From JAZNUH01 sp045592225 (GTDB taxonomy: Bacteria > Bacillota > Clostridia > UMGS1883 > UMGS1540), in assembly GCA_045592225.1 (NCBI GenBank), contig JAZNUH010000085.1:1-14874 (forward strand): a DNA stretch of 14,874 nucleotides, read 5' to 3'. Below the pieces are notes generated by a model. The model did not search any database. It worked only from the letters and a program-made list of their open reading frames with translations, and was not told the origin of the DNA. Both the position numbers and the translations under genes were made by a program. Positions 12,784-14,874 of this stretch are shown here, one piece after another. The first letter of the stretch is position 1, and every line of letters begins with the position of its first letter.

Positions 12784-13635
12784 TTACATTCCCCTCCTTT
12801 TTCCGAAAAGGCTTGTTAAGAGACTTACAAAGAAAACTGCCGCCATAAACAGTATGATTGTAGCACCTGCGGAGGTGTTAAGGTAGAAGGAAGAAATGAG
12901 TCCCGAGATACCGCAGATAACCGAAATCACAACCGCAACGGACATATAGGTTCTTACGTTTTTTGCAATATTTCTTGATGCCGCTGCGGGCAGAATGAGC
13001 ATTGAATTGATGATAAGTATACCTACGCGGCTTACCGACACAGTAACAAGTATTGCAACGATTACAATAAAAATATTTTCTATAAACCTTACCTTAATTC
13101 CGCGGCTTTTTGCAAGAGAACGATTAAGACTTATTAAAATCAGTTGCCTGTATATGAGATACCATATAAGTAAAATGGCAACCATTGTGCATAATAGGGT
13201 TAAAAGCTCGGAAGGAGTAACACTCAGCAAATCACCTATAAGGTAGGTGTTATATTTTGAAAAGTTACCGTTTTTGGACAAAAGAGCAATACCTACAGCA
13301 AGTGCAGCAGATGAGAATACACTTATAATGGTATCGGCAGAGCAGTTGCCCACACTTTTCACCTCGGATATGGCAACGGCAAATAAAATGGCAAACATAA
13401 CTGCCGCTACAACAGGGTCGCGAAAGCCGAGCATTACACCAAGTGCAACGCCTGTAAGAGCACTGTGGCCGAGCGCATCCGAGAAAAATGCCATTTGGTT
13501 ATTTACCACCATTGTTCCTACAAGCCCGAAAACAGGCGCGATGATAAGAACTGCAAGTAGTGCATTGTTCATAAAATTGTAGCTTGCCCACTCAAAGGGG
13601 AGTAGGTTTTGTATTACTGAATAAAATGTCTGCAT
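12784..13635 (-). CDS. Metal ABC transporter permease, ZnuB/MntB (ABC-3) family
   Basis: This is a 283-residue membrane protein, normal for the ABC-3 family. The chosen start is the ATG at 13633-13635 (MQTFYSVIQNLLPFEWASY), behind AAAGGA. The frame stays open upstream for 49 codons, but that stretch is antiparallel to no SD and overlaps the end of the ATPase gene. The family hallmark NNQMAFFSDALGHSALTGVALG (about 48-69) is present, followed by repeated hydrophobic segments consistent with seven to nine helices and SRVGILIINSMLILPAAASRN near 205-225. Members carry zinc, manganese or iron across the membrane; zinc is a common substrate. It pairs with the upstream ATPase (13-bp gap) and is coupled to the downstream kinase gene. 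No substrate-binding protein gene is adjacent. Confidence 0.9.
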   Translation of the reverse strand: MQTFYSVIQNLLPFEWASYNFMNNALLAVLIIAPVFGLVGTMVVNNQMAFFSDALGHSALTGVALGVMLGFRDPVVAAVMFAILFAVAISEVKSVGNCSADTIISVFSSAALAVGIALLSKNGNFSKYNTYLIGDLLSVTPSELLTLLCTMVAILLIWYLIYRQLILISLNRSLAKSRGIKVRFIENIFIVIVAILVTVSVSRVGILIINSMLILPAAASRNIAKNVRTYMSVAVVISVICGISGLISSFYLNTSAGATIILFMAAVFFVSLLTSLFGKRRGM

Positions 13636-13648
13636 ATAAGGTTTTCCT

Positions 13649-14341
13649 TTAAAATAAAAATGTTTTCTTAAATGGCTGACTTTCAAAAATCTGTTCAGGT
13701 GTGCCGAAAAGCTGTGTGTCCGGGCAGATAAAGCAAACCTTATCCGCGTGCTTGCGCACCATACCCAGATCGTGGGAAACAATAAGCACCGACGTGTGGT
13801 ATTCGGATAAAAGCGAATGGAGTAACCCGTAAAAAATTTCCTGGCCCGAAACGTCCATGCCGGTAACAGGCTCGTCCAAAATCAAAAGGTCGGGAATTTC
13901 GGGATAGAGGGCAAAGGCAAGCAAAATACGTTGAAGCTCGCCTCCTGAGAGGTTACCTATTTTACGGTCTGCCAAATGACCTGCTTTCACGGCATTAAGT
14001 CTTTGCTGCATGCATTTTTTGTTGCCCGATGCTGTCGTAAATAAATCGGTAACACTTATGGGGCAACCCTTATCAAAACGTGCAGACTGAGGCACATACC
14101 CAATTTTGGGAAGGGTAGAGCCACCCGAGGAGGGTGAAAAGCTTATATTGCCGCTGAATGGTACTTCACCAAGCATAGCTTTTAAAAGTGTTGTCTTGCC
14201 TGCACCGTTGGGGCCTATAAGTGCGGTCATTTCTCCGCAATGTAAATCAAAATTTATGTTGTTAAGCAGCTTTTCCTTGTTTAAGGTAACAGATAAATTA
14301 TTAACCTTTACAAGGCAACCGCCGCAGCTTGCACCGGTCAT
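13649..14341 (-). CDS. Metal ABC transporter ATP-binding protein, ZnuC/MntA type
   Basis: This 230-residue ABC ATPase is chosen to start at the ATG at 14339-14341, which has AAAGG about nine bases upstream. An in-frame ATG at 14390-14392 lies inside a hairpin without an SD and is rejected. Motifs are Walker A GPNGAGKTT (43-51), Q-loop VPQ (83-85), signature LSGGE (131-135), Walker B LLILDEP (152-158) and H-loop His190 in IVSHDLG. The overall pattern, including the loop after Walker A, fits ATPases of zinc/manganese uptake systems. An N-terminal Cys pair, CGGC (residues 6-9), precedes the ABC domain; I recall similar N-terminal Cys motifs in clostridial ZnuC-like proteins. It energises the permease encoded 13 bp downstream. 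Which metal is carried is inferred only from family. Confidence 0.91.
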   Translation of the reverse strand: MTGASCGGCLVKVNNLSVTLNKEKLLNNINFDLHCGEMTALIGPNGAGKTTLLKAMLGEVPFSGNISFSPSSGGSTLPKIGYVPQSARFDKGCPISVTDLFTTASGNKKCMQQRLNAVKAGHLADRKIGNLSGGELQRILLAFALYPEIPDLLILDEPVTGMDVSGQEIFYGLLHSLLSEYHTSVLIVSHDLGMVRKHADKVCFICPDTQLFGTPEQIFESQPFKKTFLF

Positions 14342-14375
14342 ATTTTTAAACCTTTCATAAAACGTAAAATGATAT

Positions 14376-14397
14376 GCCCGATACCGTGGCATCGGGC
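14376..14397 (-). other. GC-rich hairpin between asp23 and the ABC ATPase gene, no U tract
   Basis: GCCCGAT (14376-14382) and its complement (14391-14397) form a 7-bp stem around an 8-base loop. Read on the minus strand it lies 8 bases after the Asp23 stop codon, ahead of the ATPase gene's SD. No T run follows directly, so it is at most a leaky terminator. It may set the ratio between the Asp23 and transporter messages. Confidence 0.55.
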
Positions 14398-14405
14398 GGG
14401 TTTAA

Positions 14406-14801
14406 CTATTCCTGAGTTTCTTCTGTTTCTGCTTCGGCAGGAGCATCCTTTTCAATATTAACGCCATCTATATGAACGTTTACCTTGTCAACTGTAAGGC
14501 CTGTCATACTTTCAAGTTCATCCTTAACCTTTTCCTGAATTTTGGCAGCAACATCGGGAATGCTTACACCGTAGCAGATAATAATGTGTATTTCAACCGA
14601 AACACTGTCGTCTGCAAGGTCAACCTTAATTCCCTTGGAAATGTTCTTTTTGCCACCTAAAAATTCAGCTATTCCGCTGGCTATTCCGCCACCCATGGAA
14701 TAAACTCCTTCAATTTCACTTGTGGCAATACCGGATATTATAGAAATTACTTCGTCGGATATCTTGATTGAACCGCCGTTATCTTTTATCTCATTATTCA
14801 T
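14406..14801 (-). CDS. Asp23/Gls24 family envelope stress response protein
   Basis: This 131-residue protein starts at an ATG behind AAAGGAGA. It has the Asp23 pattern: GGSIKISDEVISIISGIATS (9-28), EIEGVYSMGGG (29-39), a central beta-rich stretch (VDLADDSVSVEIHIIICYG, about 60-78), then IPDVAAKIQEKVKDELESMTG (80-100) and VDKVNVHIDGVNIE (104-117). The tail is acidic and low complexity (KDAPAEAETEETQE). Asp23/Gls24 proteins are small cell-envelope-associated proteins linked to alkaline or general stress in Gram-positive bacteria; the exact role is unclear. It is the first gene after a strong promoter and precedes the metal transporter genes with a 64-bp gap that contains a hairpin. Confidence 0.92.
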   Translation of the reverse strand: MNNEIKDNGGSIKISDEVISIISGIATSEIEGVYSMGGGIASGIAEFLGGKKNISKGIKVDLADDSVSVEIHIIICYGVSIPDVAAKIQEKVKDELESMTGLTVDKVNVHIDGVNIEKDAPAEAETEETQE

Positions 14802-14830
14802 AGTACATATCTCCTTTCACATTTACATTT

Positions 14831-14859
14831 ATTATACCAATATATTGAAAAAACTGCAA
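14831..14859 (-). promoter_or_regulatory. Sigma-A-type promoter of the asp23-metal transporter operon
   Basis: Read on the minus strand, TTGCAG (14854-14859) and TATAAT (14831-14836) are 17 bp apart, and TGG directly before the -10 gives an extended -10. The leader is about 20-25 nt, ending in the AAAGGAGA ribosome binding site of asp23. This is among the clearest promoters in the window. Confidence 0.85.
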
Positions 14860-14874
14860 GATATTTATTCTTTT

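Noticed and set aside
14342..14392. N-terminal extension of the ABC ATPase by 17 residues (MPRYRAYHF...)
   Set aside because: The upstream ATG lies in the hairpin without an SD and encodes non-conserved residues; the ATG at 14341 has AAAGG upstream.
1..14874. CRISPR arrays, tRNA or rRNA genes, insertion sequences, phage genes
   Set aside because: I saw no regularly spaced repeats, cloverleaf-like sequence, transposase or integrase motifs; all sizeable stretches are accounted for by genes.

Overview
The window reads as chromosome from a low-to-moderate-GC, spore-forming member of the Clostridia (Bacillota). The evidence is the strong AGGAGG-type ribosome binding sites, a spore-coat CotF-family pair, a long-form ribosome hibernation factor, a TOPRIM/DUF4093 RNase M5, an Asp23/Gls24 protein and the compact operon layout. 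The genus cannot be fixed from the sequence. There are 15 protein genes, one of them cut by the left edge. I see no rRNA, tRNA, CRISPR array, insertion sequence or phage gene. No gap between genes exceeds about 160 bases.

Left block (1-2972, plus strand): the 3' part of an L-asparaginase-family gene, then a 466-residue membrane protein with a channel-like N-terminus, Rossmann-like cytoplasmic domains and a C-terminal RyR (ryanodine-receptor repeat) domain, then a YjjG-like HAD nucleotidase. The genes are 12 bp apart or overlapping, and the block ends at a strong bidirectional terminator. This is the least ordinary part of the window.

A small minus-strand sporulation operon (2971-3425) encodes a 59-residue helical protein and an 87-residue CotF-family coat protein.

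The main plus-strand operon (promoter at about 3518, terminator at about 11122) carries an NptA-type Na+/phosphate cotransporter with a PhoU-like tail, a 995-residue double GT-C glycosyltransferase (Gpi18-like half, beta-sandwich-like linker, PMT-like half) and a GtrB/DPM1-type polyprenyl-phosphate glycosyltransferase. These are followed by the translation genes hpf, rnmV and trmB. The two glycosyltransferase genes form a logical pair: GtrB would make the lipid-linked sugar and the GT-C enzyme would use it outside the membrane.

Right block (minus strand, 11169-14859): a good sigma-A promoter at 14831-14859 drives an Asp23/Gls24 gene, then the ATPase and permease of a zinc/manganese-type ABC transporter with no adjacent binding protein, then a pyridoxal/pyridoxamine kinase. 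purC follows behind its own promoter, which has a perfect 14-bp palindrome over the -35 box. trmB and purC converge on a shared hairpin terminator.
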